From positions 2,006,368 to 2,070,367 of the forward strand of contig NZ_KZ293963.1 in the NCBI RefSeq assembly GCF_002352765.1: a DNA stretch of 64,000 nucleotides, written 5' to 3'. The DNA is from Alteribacter populi (lineage in GTDB: Bacteria; Bacillota; Bacilli; Bacillales; Salisediminibacteriaceae). Position numbers and translations under genes: made by a program. Numbering within the stretch: position 1 is the first letter of the stretch; each line of letters begins with the position of its first letter. Under the pieces are notes generated by a model. It did no database searches. It was not told the DNA's origin and worked only from the letters and a program-made list of their open reading frames with translations. Positions 33,460 to 46,559 of the stretch are shown in pieces.

Positions 33460-35541
33460 TTACTCAAACGTTATACCGTGTCCAAATGGGTAGAGGACTT
33501 CTCCTGCTTCATCAAAGATCGTAACAGGTAACTGTCCAGACGGTTCATTTTGCCCAAAGAGTGTCGCGACTGTCGCGTCAAAACTTGCATCTCTAAATCC
33601 ATATTGTGCGACATATGCATCGATGTCTTCAAATGCCATAATGTCATATGGATTTCGAATCCCTACTCCAACCACCGGTACCTCCACATTTTCTACAATT
33701 GCTTGATAAACCTGCATATGAGGATTATTAGCAGAACGACCAGCTACATCAAACGTATAGGAACCGATAATAATCGAATCTGCACTGTTTACTGTCTCTT
33801 GCTGTTCTTCAGTTAGTTCACTTTGACCAGCATTCAAGGAAACATGCTCCACATTTTCATGATCTTGTCCAATCGCTTCAAAGAGTGAGTCGCTATAAGT
33901 AGCACCTACAACTACGATCTTTTCTTCGGTGCCAGCCTCTAATGGCAATATGTTGTCATTTTTTACTACTGTAACCGCACGTTCTGCTACTTTTTGCTCA
34001 ACCTTCAGATGTCCTTCTGAACCAATTATTTCATGAGCTCGTTCCTTCATTTTCTCTACATTAACTTCAGCTTCCGTCTTTAAAATACTGCGATTCAATT
34101 TTAACGTTAAAATTCTTTCTACTGCTTCATCAATTCGTTCTTCAGAGATCTCTCCGTCTAAAACGGCTTCATGCACACCTTCAAAAACTTCAATCAAACC
34201 AACAGGCATGAGCACGATATCTGTTCCTGCATTAATAGCACGGATTACCGCATCTACCGGCCCAAAGTGATCCGCAATAGCGTTCATATTTAATGCATCT
34301 GTCATTATCACTCCTTCATAACCCATCTCATCCCGTACGAGTCCGGTTAAGACTTTTTCAGAAAGAGTCGCTGGTAATGCAATTTCACTTCTATCTTTTT
34401 TAGAAATTACTTTCGTATCATCTATTTTCGGAAACGTCACATGAGCCGTCATGATCGCATCCATTCCATTTTCCATCGCTTCTTGGAATGGAGGCAGTTC
34501 CACTTCAAACAATCGCTCCCGGTCGTGAGGAACTTCCGGAAGCCCTAAATGTGAATCGACATCAGTATCTCCATGCCCCGGAAAGTGTTTAGCCGTCCCT
34601 GCAATTCCGTGTTCTTGTAAACCAAGAGTATAAGCAGAACCTAACTTTCCGACAAGGTCCGGATCCTCTCCATATGAACGGACACCGATAACCGGATTAT
34701 CAGGATTATTATTCACATCAAGCACAGGAGCGAGGTTCATATTTATTCCTAACGCTTCAAGTTCAGCACCAATTACACGCCCAGAATCAAATGAGAGTTC
34801 CTCTGAACGTGTGGCACCGAGGGCCATATTTCCTGGCATGTCAGTCCCATTTTGTAATCGAGTGACAATTCCTCCTTCTTGGTCAATCGTCACCAGCATA
34901 CCAAATTTATTCGCAGCATTTTTATACCCTTCAACTAAATCAATAATCTGTTCAGTCTCTACAACATTTTCTCTAAATAAAATAACACCTCCAATATGAT
35001 AGTCTTGTATTAAGGCTTCAATTTCCGGAAGCATCTCCGTCACATTTTCACCATTCCAAGTTCTAAAGTCAGGCATCATCATTTGGCCAATTTTCTCTTC
35101 TAAAGAAAGCTCGTCCATCGCACGTTCAATCAGATTATACTGATCACCTTCTTGTTGTACGAGATTTGCGCCCTCTTTCGGTGTAACATGTACCGCAATT
35201 CGATCAGACTCTACTCCATTGGAAACAGAAATAAAACTCCGTCCTGGTTTACCTACTACCCTAACTTCACCATTTTCATTAACATCCGCTACATTTTTAT
35301 TAGATGAGGACCATTCCAAGTTCTCGGAAGCTTCCATAAAGCCTCCACCTTCAGTTAAATATAAAGGAGTAAGCGAAAATCCGTCTTCTTCCAAATCTGT
35401 TTTCATATGTGGACTGTTCTGTAAAAGGATAAGTGATTGTCCTTGAGCCTTTCCTTCTCCACCACTAAACGTAAAAATTGAAAAAAACAAAAGACCAGCA
35501 ATAATAAATGAAAATAAACATTGCACTCTTTTTTTCAACAT
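33460..35541 (-). CDS. nagZ: Glycoside hydrolase family 3 beta-N-acetylglucosaminidase (NagZ type)
   Basis: 693 residues. A signal peptide (1-32) is followed by a short Ig-like/Big_2-type module (about 55-122), the GH3 barrel (140-500) and an alpha/beta C-terminal domain. The NagZ-specific His/Asp loop KHFPGHGDTDVDSH (318-331, H323) and the nucleophile D415 in VIMTDALNM are present. It removes GlcNAc from muropeptides outside the cell, like YbbD of B. subtilis. The Big_2-like module is an addition. No murQ or amiE neighbours are seen. Confidence 0.9.
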   Translation of the reverse strand: MLKKRVQCLFSFIIAGLLFFSIFTFSGGEGKAQGQSLILLQNSPHMKTDLEEDGFSLTPLYLTEGGGFMEASENLEWSSSNKNVADVNENGEVRVVGKPGRSFISVSNGVESDRIAVHVTPKEGANLVQQEGDQYNLIERAMDELSLEEKIGQMMMPDFRTWNGENVTEMLPEIEALIQDYHIGGVILFRENVVETEQIIDLVEGYKNAANKFGMLVTIDQEGGIVTRLQNGTDMPGNMALGATRSEELSFDSGRVIGAELEALGINMNLAPVLDVNNNPDNPVIGVRSYGEDPDLVGKLGSAYTLGLQEHGIAGTAKHFPGHGDTDVDSHLGLPEVPHDRERLFEVELPPFQEAMENGMDAIMTAHVTFPKIDDTKVISKKDRSEIALPATLSEKVLTGLVRDEMGYEGVIMTDALNMNAIADHFGPVDAVIRAINAGTDIVLMPVGLIEVFEGVHEAVLDGEISEERIDEAVERILTLKLNRSILKTEAEVNVEKMKERAHEIIGSEGHLKVEQKVAERAVTVVKNDNILPLEAGTEEKIVVVGATYSDSLFEAIGQDHENVEHVSLNAGQSELTEEQQETVNSADSIIIGSYTFDVAGRSANNPHMQVYQAIVENVEVPVVGVGIRNPYDIMAFEDIDAYVAQYGFRDASFDATVATLFGQNEPSGQLPVTIFDEAGEVLYPFGHGITFE

Positions 35542-35926
35542 TCATCAGTCCCTTTCCGAAAATTAGCGTGCCTCATTAGGTTTCTTTACTCAAAAAGGAA
35601 GAAAGACTCCATGTGGTAACGCTTACAATAAGTATAGTTGAGTATACCAGCTTTATCATGAGTGTAATGGACCATGCCGATATATCTTGAAAAATCCTCC
35701 ACATATTCATCGTAGGTTCATTTACCCAAACTAGAATAATAATAAAACATGCGGTGTGAATATAGCTGTCCGTTTTTAGTATCAATCTTTGAAAGATAAC
35801 TTGCCTTGCCGCCAATACTTAATCGTGGCAGCCTTAGTTGCGCTTATACTTTCTTTAGAGATGGTCATCCTTCTTAAAGTATAAAAAAGACCTCACCCGC
35901 AGGAGGTAAGGCCTTCTTTATATTCT
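35542..35926. other. Intergenic region with second copy of a dispersed repeat and gapN terminator
   Basis: No gene is supported. 35797-35885 repeats the unit seen at 28148-28240 (CTTGCC..GCCGCCAA..TTAAT..TGGCAGCCTTAGTTGCG). The gapN terminator follows at 35884-35919 (GACCTCAC/GTAAGGCC with wobble pairs). An AGCTGTCC fragment occurs near 35764. Confidence 0.65.
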
Positions 35927-37372
35927 TTAAAGATTAATCACAACCACTTTATCTCGAAGCATGGAGTCAATACTTCTACCAATCCCCTGTACTCCTTGGC
36001 CAGAATTCTTCACTCCCAAGAATGGGAAGTGGTCAGGGCCTCGAGATGTTTTGCCGTTCAGTTGAACCGTACCGGTTTCAAGCTTATCAGCAATTCGGAA
36101 AGCATCTTCCATATTGTTCGTAAAAATACTTGCTTGAAGACCGTATTTATTACGGCGTTCTAGGTCAATTGCTTCAAATTCATTATTAATACGGATTACT
36201 GGTAAAACAGGTCCAAATTGTTCTTCCCAAGCAACACGCATTTTTTCCGTAACATTGTCAAGTAGTGTTGGGTACAGTAAATTCTTTTTACGTTCTCCTG
36301 TTGTCACAACAGTAGCACCTTTATCCTTCGCATCATCAATTAATGTTTCTACATAGTTTGCGGATTTATCATCAATCATCGGAACTACGTTAGCACCATC
36401 TGCAGCAAAACCAACCGTCAACCCTTCCACTTTTTCTTTAAGTTTACGAACAAGATCGTCTGCCACATCCTCCATTACGAGAACACGCTTGATCGCCGTA
36501 CAACGCTGTCCAGAATAACTGAAGGCCCCACTAACTATTTCGTTAGCCGCTTTATCCAAGTTTGCATCCTCAAGTACAATCGCGGGGTCTTTCCCTCCAA
36601 GCTCAAGTACAATCGGAATCATTGAGGCTTCTTTTGCGATATGTTTTCCTGTTTCAGTACCACCAGTAAATGATATCATGTCAATGGATGGGTGCGTCAC
36701 AATAAAGTCACCAATGACAGACCCTCTTCCAGTAACAAGATTTAAGACGCCTTGCGGAAGACCTGCTTTCACAAGTGCCTCAATCATTTTAATACCACTA
36801 ATTGCCCCTTGCGTAGCTGGCTTAAATAAAACCGTATTGCCTGTAACAAGCGCAGGCGCTATTTTAGCAGCTGAAAGGTTTACTGGATAGTTAAACGGTG
36901 AAATGGCTAGTACAACACCATGTGGTACTTTTTGAACAAGAGCTTTTTTATTTTTCCCACCACCTGGAAATCCATCTCCGGTCATATATTCACCTTTTAC
37001 TCGTAACCCCTGTTCGGCAGTATAGCGAATAAGTTCTGCAGTTCTTGTTACTTCTCCTTTAGCAGAAGAAACATCTTTACCTACTTCATGTTGGATGATC
37101 GCCCCTATCTCATCCTCCATCTTTTCTAATTCATCCGCCCAGCGGTGAAGTAGCGCCACTCGCTCATCGATTGGTGTGTCTGCCCATTCAAGTTGAGCTT
37201 GCTTACTAGCTCTCGCTGCTGTATCTACTTCTTCTTGCGTCATAGAAGGGACACTTCCAACAATGCTCTCATCGTCTGGAGAAAGTATCTTAATTGTTTT
37301 TCCAGATTCACTCTCTTTCCACTCATTATTTAAAAGAAACGGATATATCTTATTATCTTGACGTAATTTCAT
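35927..37372 (-). CDS. gapN: NADP-dependent non-phosphorylating glyceraldehyde-3-phosphate dehydrogenase (GapN type)
   Basis: 481 residues of the aldehyde dehydrogenase superfamily. Catalytic Cys is C291 in FSYSGQRCTAIKR, a sequence typical of GapN, and the general base is E257 in LELGGKD. ISPFNYPVN carries the oxyanion Asn. It would oxidise glyceraldehyde-3-phosphate to 3-phosphoglycerate with NADP+, bypassing ATP formation to make NADPH. The start at 37372 has GGAG eight bases upstream. Other aldehyde substrates cannot be excluded. Confidence 0.85.
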   Translation of the reverse strand: MKLRQDNKIYPFLLNNEWKESESGKTIKILSPDDESIVGSVPSMTQEEVDTAARASKQAQLEWADTPIDERVALLHRWADELEKMEDEIGAIIQHEVGKDVSSAKGEVTRTAELIRYTAEQGLRVKGEYMTGDGFPGGGKNKKALVQKVPHGVVLAISPFNYPVNLSAAKIAPALVTGNTVLFKPATQGAISGIKMIEALVKAGLPQGVLNLVTGRGSVIGDFIVTHPSIDMISFTGGTETGKHIAKEASMIPIVLELGGKDPAIVLEDANLDKAANEIVSGAFSYSGQRCTAIKRVLVMEDVADDLVRKLKEKVEGLTVGFAADGANVVPMIDDKSANYVETLIDDAKDKGATVVTTGERKKNLLYPTLLDNVTEKMRVAWEEQFGPVLPVIRINNEFEAIDLERRNKYGLQASIFTNNMEDAFRIADKLETGTVQLNGKTSRGPDHFPFLGVKNSGQGVQGIGRSIDSMLRDKVVVINL

Positions 37373-37760
37373 GATGATCACTCCAATAAAATTATTGATA
37401 TTTCTTTTTATATTGTATATACATGTTCAACTTCCATCGTTTAAAACTCATTAAAACATTTGAAAACCCTTTCCTACAAGCTCTTTGCTCAAGAAAGCAA
37501 AATATTTTTCTATTATTTATGGGAGTTTTCATCATAATTCTTACCCTTCACGGGTAAAAACAGCCTCATCTTACTTCTAATCATTAATGTCGTTCCCTTG
37601 AGGTTCAACGTATCTAATACATAAAGTAAGGAATTCTACATTCATCAAGCAAAAAAAATTCTACTATTTTCAAACTTCCTATACTATGTAACAACGTGAA
37701 TTATGTCATTAACTCAATGAATATATTCTTAAATTAGAGTAAACTTTCTAAAAACCATAG
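37373..37760. other. Divergent intergenic region, no gene seen
   Basis: AT-rich gap between gapN (-) and the DUF4198 gene (+), which must contain promoters for both. No confident hexamer pair was found. Confidence 0.5.
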
Positions 37761-37762
37761 GG

Positions 37763-37786
37763 AGCATGTTTACTACGTGCTTTTTT
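37763..37786 (+). terminator. Intrinsic terminator in the leader of the DUF4198 gene
   Basis: AGCATGT pairs with ACGTGCT around TTACT and is followed directly by TTTTTT, about 95 bases before the start codon. No plus-strand gene lies upstream, so it may be an attenuator or the end of a small RNA. Confidence 0.6.
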
Positions 37787-37881
37787 ATTGTAGTTCTCGT
37801 CACATTTTAATCCACAGTAATATGTTCATTGATTATTGGAAAAATACAAAAGTAAAATACTTTTGTAAAGGTGGAATTAAA

Positions 37882-38655
37882 GTGCGACTAATGGTGACTA
37901 TTCCTGTCGTTTGTTTAACTTTGTTATTTTTAGCTACAAATGTCTTTGCTCATAATGGATGGTCTCAAACCAATTCTCCCATTGTTGAAAAGGGCCAGCA
38001 TTCGTATGTGGAATTACTGTTTGGTAATCATTCAGACGATCATACAAGTTACCGTATTGACCGAAAGTGGGACCTAAATGATTCGGAAGTAAAGGTTACA
38101 TCTCCTTCTCTTGAAGAACAAACCATTACCGACTCTTTCTTTTACTTGGGAGAAGAAAAAGAAGTTGATGCTGAAAGGTTAGGGGTTAACAATTATTATG
38201 CAGGGTCGTTTCAAGCGATTGAAGAGGGGATCTACATCATCTCTGCTGAAGGGGACTTCACTTATGGTGATGAAGAAGAACCTACGTTAAGAAGCGCGAA
38301 ATCATTTGTGGCAGTGAGCGATTGTCCACAGATAGCCAATGTGCGCGATTACAAAGGCTATGATGTACATGTAACGCCTGAACGAGCAGAGATCGTTCCT
38401 TTCTTTAACCCTGCAGTAATGACACCAGATCAGTCTGTCACTGCTCAAGTGCTATTGAAAGGTGAGCCTGTAGCAGATGCTGAAGTCGCTGTCATCCGCA
38501 GAAGTGATTCCAGTGATCTTCGCTTGAAAACTGACGAAAATGGAAAGTTCACGTGGGAAACGGGCGAAGCTGAGTACTATCTTATTCGTGTGGAACTTGA
38601 GGGTAATGAGGATGAATATGAAGCCACAATGACGTACACCGTTCAGGAAGGATAG
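37882..38655 (+). CDS. Exported DUF4198-type protein
   Basis: 257 residues from the GTG with AAAGGTGG upstream. A signal peptide (about 1-20, cleaved after VFA) exposes a mature N-terminus starting HNGW. The DUF4198 pattern continues with an N-terminal beta domain and a C-terminal Ig/CNA-B-like repeat (GEPVADAEVAVIRR, then TDENGKFTWETGEAEYYLIR). Family members are linked with metal uptake in several bacteria; an N-terminal His suggests metal binding. No transporter gene is adjacent. Confidence 0.7.
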   Translation: MRLMVTIPVVCLTLLFLATNVFAHNGWSQTNSPIVEKGQHSYVELLFGNHSDDHTSYRIDRKWDLNDSEVKVTSPSLEEQTITDSFFYLGEEKEVDAERLGVNNYYAGSFQAIEEGIYIISAEGDFTYGDEEEPTLRSAKSFVAVSDCPQIANVRDYKGYDVHVTPERAEIVPFFNPAVMTPDQSVTAQVLLKGEPVADAEVAVIRRSDSSDLRLKTDENGKFTWETGEAEYYLIRVELEGNEDEYEATMTYTVQEG

Positions 38656-38978
38656 TTATTTTATAATACGCGTTAACTCCGCCACAATGAGTCTTAAGGG
38701 TATTCTTTCTTAGAAGCGAACGGCGCGAAGGTAGCTGTTCACTTATTTTTTAGCAAGATATAAAAACTTAGAGCATTTTCTATAAGCTTTTGTAGCTATT
38801 ATTCTTGTTCGTAGAAAATAAGTTTTTCTTCCTTACCTTCTCAATTTTCATTCCATTTTACTTCTGTGATTCACGACGTAAAAAAAAATATAATTTCCTG
38901 ATCACGTTAAATAAAGCTGTTGAGATGGATTTCTCAACAGCCTACCTTATTTTTATAAGAGCTTTTGTGTTATTTATA
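38656..38978. other. Intergenic region with repeat fragment and tRNA terminator
   Basis: 38714-38733 carries the GGCGCGAAGGTAGCTGTTC fragment of a dispersed repeat. The terminator of the tRNA-Arg transcript is GCTGTTGAGA/TCTCAACAGC (38916-38941), with a T-rich run on the minus strand. No gene is seen. Confidence 0.7.
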
Positions 38979-39055
38979 TGGCGCGCCCGAGAGGAGTCGA
39001 ACCTCTGGCCTGCAGCTTAGGAGGCTGCTGCTCTATCCTACTGAGCTACGAGCGC
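38979..39055 (-). tRNA. tRNA-Arg (anticodon CCT)
   Basis: 77 bases; anticodon loop CTCCTAA; CCA is encoded. It lies beyond a terminator at 39193-39229, so it may have its own promoter. Confidence 0.95.
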
Positions 39056-39192
39056 ATCACCTTTTATTAAGGATGGTCTTTTTTCTTAAATGCATTGAGT
39101 GGTTCGCTACAATCTTTTAAGAGTGATTGTACTTCTCTAGAGCAGCGTGAAGCGCCATTGCCTCTAATACATACTTTTATTATAAAAAGGTA

Positions 39193-39229
39193 CAAAAAAA
39201 GTGAGGCATCGGATTCCGATCTCACTTTT
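39193..39229 (-). terminator. Terminator after the rRNA-tRNA operon
   Basis: AAGTGAG and CTCACTT flank a second palindrome (ATCGGAATCCGAT); a T-run follows on the minus strand. It lies after tRNA-Lys. Confidence 0.8.
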
Positions 39230-39240
39230 GTATGTATAAA

Positions 39241-39316
39241 TGGTGAGCCATGAAGGACTCGAACCTTCGACCCTCTGATTAAAAGTCAGATGCTCTACCA
39301 ACTGAGCTAATGGCTC
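39241..39316 (-). tRNA. tRNA-Lys (anticodon TTT)
   Basis: 76 bases; anticodon loop CTTTTAA; CCA encoded. Confidence 0.97.
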
Positions 39317-39330
39317 TTAGAGATGATTGT

Positions 39331-39578
39331 CAATAAGCTGCGAATCTTTTCGTCTGCTTCGTTCTTTCACATCCTCATGTACCTTTTGTACATTCCGGTG
39401 TTCTCTCACTTGCTTCCTCAACCTTCTTGCTTCTTGCCAATCATCGGTTTCGGACAATAAGCTGCGAATCTTTTCGTCTGCTTCGTTCTTTCACATCCTC
39501 ATGTACCTTTTGTACATTCCGGTGTTCTCTCACTTGCTTCCTCAACCTTCTTGCTTCTTGCCAATCATCGGTTTCGGA
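39331..39578. repeat. Perfect 124-base tandem duplication between tRNA genes
   Basis: Units 39331-39454 and 39455-39578 are identical as read, beginning CAATAAGCTGCGAATC and ending ATCGGTTTCGGA. The start of a third unit (CAATAAGCTGC) follows at 39581. Related but diverged sequence sits at 41041-41150 and 44465-44570, so it is a spacer module of this rRNA region. The open frame across it is not a gene. Confidence 0.9.
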
Positions 39579-39637
39579 TCAATAAGCTGCTACCTTATGT
39601 AAGATCTAGTGTTTCACTTTGTTTGTGTAATTAAAAG

Positions 39638-39712
39638 TGGTGACCCGTACGGGATTCGAACCCGTGTTACCGCCGTGAAAGGGCGGTGTCTTAACCACTT
39701 GACCAACGGGCC
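39638..39712 (-). tRNA. tRNA-Glu (anticodon TTC)
   Basis: 75 bases; anticodon loop CTTTCAC; CCA encoded. Confidence 0.97.
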
Positions 39713-39728
39713 AACATGAGAAAATAAC

Positions 39729-39819
39729 TGGCGGAGAAGGAGGGATTTGAACCCTCGCGCCGCTTACACGACCTACACCCTTAGCAGGGGCGCCTCTTCA
39801 GCCACTTGAGTACTTCTCC
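39729..39819 (-). tRNA. tRNA-Ser (anticodon GCT)
   Basis: 91 bases with the long class II variable arm; anticodon loop CTGCTAA. Confidence 0.95.
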
Positions 39820-39823
39820 AAAA

Positions 39824-39898
39824 TGGCTCCACAGGTAGGACTCGAACCTACGACCGATCGGTTAACAGCCGATTGCTCTACCACTGAGCTACTGTGGA
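39824..39898 (-). tRNA. tRNA-Asn (anticodon GTT)
   Basis: 75 bases; anticodon loop CTGTTAA; CCA encoded. Confidence 0.97.
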
Positions 39899-39899
39899 A

Positions 39900-39976
<77 letters not shown>

Positions 39977-40014
39977 AAGGGATGAAGGAAAAAATGATCG
40001 TTTAAGCATAACTA

Positions 40015-40088
40015 TGGAGCGGGTGATGGGAATCGAACCCACATCATCAGCTTGGAAGGCTGAGGTTTTACCACTAAACTACACCCGC
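40015..40088 (-). tRNA. tRNA-Gly (anticodon TCC)
   Basis: 74 bases; anticodon loop CTTCCAA; CCA encoded. Confidence 0.97.
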
Positions 40089-40110
40089 ATTTATTCTTAT
40101 AAAATTTAAA

Positions 40111-40187
40111 TGGCGCGCCCGAGAGGAGTCGAACCCCTAACCTTCTGATCCGTAGTCAGACACTCTATCCAATTGAGCTACGGGCGC
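40111..40187 (-). tRNA. tRNA-Arg (anticodon ACG)
   Basis: 77 bases; anticodon loop CTACGGA; CCA encoded. Confidence 0.97.
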
Positions 40188-40189
40188 AC

Positions 40190-40264
40190 TGGAGCGGAAG
40201 ACGAGATTCGAACTCGCGACCCCCACCTTGGCAAGGTGGTGTTCTACCACTGAACTACTTCCGC
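40190..40264 (-). tRNA. tRNA-Gly (anticodon GCC)
   Basis: 75 bases; anticodon loop TTGCCAA; CCA encoded. Confidence 0.97.
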
Positions 40265-40270
40265 AAAAAA

Positions 40271-40345
40271 TGGCAGGGCTAGCAGGATTCGAACCTGCGA
40301 ATCACGGAATCAAAATCCGATGCCTTACCGCTTGGCTATAGCCCT
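40271..40345 (-). tRNA. tRNA-Gln (anticodon TTG)
   Basis: 75 bases; anticodon loop TTTTGAT; CCA encoded. Confidence 0.96.
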
Positions 40346-40372
40346 AAAACAAGTACATTTATTTAAAATTTA

Positions 40373-40450
40373 TGGGGCGACTGATGGGATTCGAACCCAT
40401 GCGTGCCGGAACCACAATCCGGTGCGTTAACCAGCTTCGCCACAGCCGCC
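40373..40450 (-). tRNA. tRNA-His (anticodon GTG)
   Basis: 78 bases including the extra 5' G typical of tRNA-His; anticodon loop TTGTGGT. Confidence 0.96.
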
Positions 40451-40471
40451 ATAAAATTTTTTTATTTAAAA

Positions 40472-40545
40472 TGGCAGGGGTAGTAGGAATCGAACCCACA
40501 TCAAAGGTTTTGGAGACCTTCGTTTTACCATTAAACTATACCCCT
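40472..40545 (-). tRNA. tRNA-Trp (anticodon CCA)
   Basis: 74 bases; anticodon loop CTCCAAA; CCA end encoded. Confidence 0.97.
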
Positions 40546-40555
40546 AAATGAAAAG

Positions 40556-40640
40556 TGGTGGAGGGGGACGGATTCGAACCGCCGAACCCGGAGGGAGCGG
40601 ATTTACAGTCCGCCGCGTTTAGCCACTTCGCTACCCCTCC
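40556..40640 (-). tRNA. tRNA-Tyr (anticodon GTA)
   Basis: 85 bases with long variable arm; anticodon loop CTGTAAA. Confidence 0.96.
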
Positions 40641-40662
40641 ACAATATCTAATTAAATTAAAA

Positions 40663-40738
40663 TGGCGGTCCCGACCGGGATCGAACCGGCGATCTCCTGC
40701 GTGACAGGCAGGCATGTTAACCGCTACACCACGGGACC
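40663..40738 (-). tRNA. tRNA-Asp (anticodon GTC)
   Basis: 76 bases; anticodon loop CTGTCAC; CCA encoded. Confidence 0.97.
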
Positions 40739-40743
40739 TTAAA

Positions 40744-40836
40744 TGGCGGAGGAAGAGGGATTCGAACCCCCGCGGGCCGTGAAGCCCCTGTCGGTTTTCA
40801 AGACCGATCCCTTCAGCCGGACTTGGGTATTCCTCC
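40744..40836 (-). tRNA. tRNA-Ser (anticodon TGA)
   Basis: 93 bases with the long class II variable arm; anticodon loop CTTGAAA. Confidence 0.96.
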
Positions 40837-40848
40837 GCAATGTATATA

Positions 40849-40925
40849 TGGTAGCGGCGGAGGGGATCGAACCCCCGACCTCACGGGTATGAACCGTACG
40901 CTCTAGCCAGCTGAGCTACACCGCC
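40849..40925 (-). tRNA. Elongator tRNA-Met (anticodon CAT)
   Basis: 77 bases beginning GGCGGTGTAGCTCAG, the Bacillus elongator Met form rather than the initiator; anticodon loop TTCATAC. Confidence 0.93.
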
Positions 40926-40951
40926 ATATATAATAAATGAATTTGTAAAAA

Positions 40952-41027
40952 TGGTGGAGCCTAGCGGGATCGAACCGCTGACCTCCTGCGTGCAAAGCAG
41001 GCGCTCTCCCAGCTGAGCTAAGGCCCC
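40952..41027 (-). tRNA. tRNA-Ala (anticodon TGC)
   Basis: 76 bases; anticodon loop TTTGCAC; CCA encoded. First tRNA after the 5S gene. Confidence 0.97.
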
Positions 41028-41193
41028 GTTTTTTGTTTGAAATAAGCTACGAATCTCTTCGTCAGCTGCACTCATTCGGTCAGTCACGTACTTGGGTACG
41101 ATCCTTTCCTCTCTCTTGCTTCCTCGACCTTCTTGGCAATCAGATCTTTAGAGGACAAATATGCTTTTGGCACAGTTACCCTTTTAAAGGGAT

Positions 41194-41311
<118 letters not shown>

Positions 41312-41412
41312 CAACGTATTGAATTTGAGAAAACCTTGTTCTCTCAAAACTAGATAACAGCTTCAACTTGAAACCTTTGTGAGTTTCTTAAAGACAAACA
41401 ACATCGTTTTTT

Positions 41413-44345
<2,933 letters not shown>

Positions 44346-44718
44346 GTCGATGTCGTTGGTCTTTTTCTAAGACACTCGGTTGTTCTCTCAAATAATCAAA
44401 CAACCGGTGAAACTCACAAAGAGTTTACGATATGATGTTCAAAAACTCCGGGTATCATTGCCGTCGAATCTCTTCGTCACGTTTGTGTCTCCAGTCCTCA
44501 CGTAGCGTACTACGCTCCGGGCTTCGACACTGCCGTTCCTCGATCTTCTCGACCCTGATCGTCCTCGTTTTTGAACATCTCATTTCAAATTAGAAATTTG
44601 ATGTCGTTACTGTTATCTAGTTTTCAAAGAACAGGTTTTGAAAGGATTAACCTTTCAAAACTAAACAAAAAGACCAAAGCAAAACCTTTGTAAAACTCGT
44701 TGAGCTTTAATAGCTCCT
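44346..44718 (-). other. 16S-23S spacer without tRNA
   Basis: The 373-base spacer contains no tRNA. It holds a diverged copy (about 44465-44570) of the spacer repeat seen among the tRNAs, and the precursor stem sequences CAAAACTAAACAAAAAG (about 44659) for 16S and GAAACTCACAAAG for 23S. Confidence 0.8.
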
Positions 44719-46291
<1,573 letters not shown>

Positions 46292-46418
46292 TCGATGTCT
46301 CTGACATCATAAATAATTCATTGACGGAATATCTCTCGATATCCCACGTTTCGCTTGGCTTTTTGTTTAGTTTTCAAAGGTCAATTTGTCGTCGTCGTTT
46401 TTTGCGGCGACAAGTAAT

Positions 46419-46447
46419 AATATATCACGATAACAACAATAATGCAA
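46419..46447 (-). promoter_or_regulatory. rRNA operon promoter P2
   Basis: Minus strand: TTGCAT, 17-base spacer, TATATT. Lies about 130 bases before the 16S gene. Confidence 0.8.
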
Positions 46448-46522
46448 CAACTTTTTTAAAAAAGTTTTTGTTGTTTTGTTATTAACTGTGTAATTTTTGT
46501 CCTTTTCTTGGGGACCTGATTT

Positions 46523-46551
46523 ATTATAGAGGCTTTCCTTCTCTTGGTCAA
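46523..46551 (-). promoter_or_regulatory. rRNA operon promoter P1
   Basis: Minus strand: TTGACC, 17-base spacer, TATAAT, about 100 bases upstream of P2. Tandem promoters are usual for Bacillus rrn operons. Confidence 0.85.
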
Positions 46552-46559
46552 CACTTAAA

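Noticed and set aside
35576..35815. 79-residue minus-strand frame between nagZ and gapN
   Set aside because: It runs into a dispersed repeat and has no binding site or recognisable composition.
39327..39602. 91-residue frame across the tandem duplication
   Set aside because: It is repeated non-coding spacer between tRNAs, with no binding site and Cys/Ser/Leu-rich shadow-type composition.
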